Assembly: GCA_021772075.1 (NCBI GenBank)
Contig: JAETNQ010000015.1
Location: 28,268-92,267, forward strand
DNA: 64,000 bases
Reading direction: 5' to 3'
DNA from: Lachnospiraceae bacterium
GTDB taxonomy: Bacteria > Bacillota > Clostridia > Lachnospirales > Lachnospiraceae
In this document: one piece after another, positions 63,868-64,000 of the stretch
How the letters are laid out: each line of letters starts with the position of its first letter
Position numbering within the stretch: the first letter of the stretch is position 1
Notes under the pieces: model-generated
Seen by the model: only the letters and a program-made list of their open reading frames with translations
What the model was told of the DNA's origin: nothing
The model's database searches: none
Program-made: the position numbers and the translations under genes

Positions 63868-64000
63868 GCGGCACTTTCTCTATTGCCACGACAAACGCAT
63901 GAATGTGTATCATAACTAAATCCCCACATCTATTTGAAAAATTACAGGTTCATAATCAGTTCCAGATGTTTTTCAGGATTTGTCCCTATTGCATACCTTT

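Noticed and set aside
1..64000. CRISPR array, prophage or rRNA operon
   Set aside because: No regularly spaced repeats, phage structural genes or rRNA sequence seen by eye.

Overview
The window reads as chromosomal DNA of a Gram-positive, spore-forming Clostridia, most likely a Lachnospiraceae-type gut bacterium (inferred from gene content, not from a search). Signs are a ClpP-like TepA gene directly behind an FtsK/SpoIIIE translocase gene, a Cys/Gly-rich coat-like peptide with a sigma-K-type promoter, a phenylalanine T-box leader, a class B sortase with BspA-like leucine-rich-repeat surface proteins, a one-chain PurL, and QueH in place of QueG. Most of the sequence is ordinary housekeeping DNA, strongly biased to the minus strand.

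Layout. 1-12.1 kb (minus): ftsK/spoIIIE (cut by the window edge), tepA, a large membrane protein, metY, yebC, a CNNM/CorC protein, an orphan mazF, alr, nnr, a coiled-coil protein and rex. 12.2-16.3 kb: a plus-strand ABC-F gene converging on icd, which lies behind a GntR-FCD regulator with an operator inside its own promoter. 16.3-26.1 kb: a four-gene surface locus (minus) in the order sortase B, 1628-residue LRR protein, 861-residue LRR protein, subtilisin-like protease, with the ribosome-binding site of the protease buried in a hairpin. 26.4-29.4 kb: small accessory genes (Rpn nuclease, short ORFs, the Cys-rich peptide, a two-gene operon of unknown function). 29.4-35.6 kb: leuS, an unknown membrane protein, and a TetR-antiporter pair with two operators. 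35.6-41.5 kb: an EF-G-like GTPase with an altered G4 motif, then the plus-strand aromatic operon aroF-tyrA-aroA. 41.5-49.1 kb: PilZ protein, YafQ/DinJ-type toxin-antitoxin pair, queA, M18 aminopeptidase, and pheST under a T-box. 49.1-64 kb: an FRG-domain protein, tRNA-Met and tRNA-Val, argS, queH, carB, carA, a GtrII-like membrane protein, purL, a TetR regulator and an unknown protein.

The least routine parts are the sortase/LRR/protease locus and its translation-masking hairpin, a 37-bp paired repeat at two intergenic sites whose units carry compensatory stem changes, the toxin genes with missing or abnormal antitoxins, the sigma-K-type Cys-rich peptide, and the EF-G-like protein without NKxD. 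No CRISPR array, prophage, insertion sequence or rRNA was seen.
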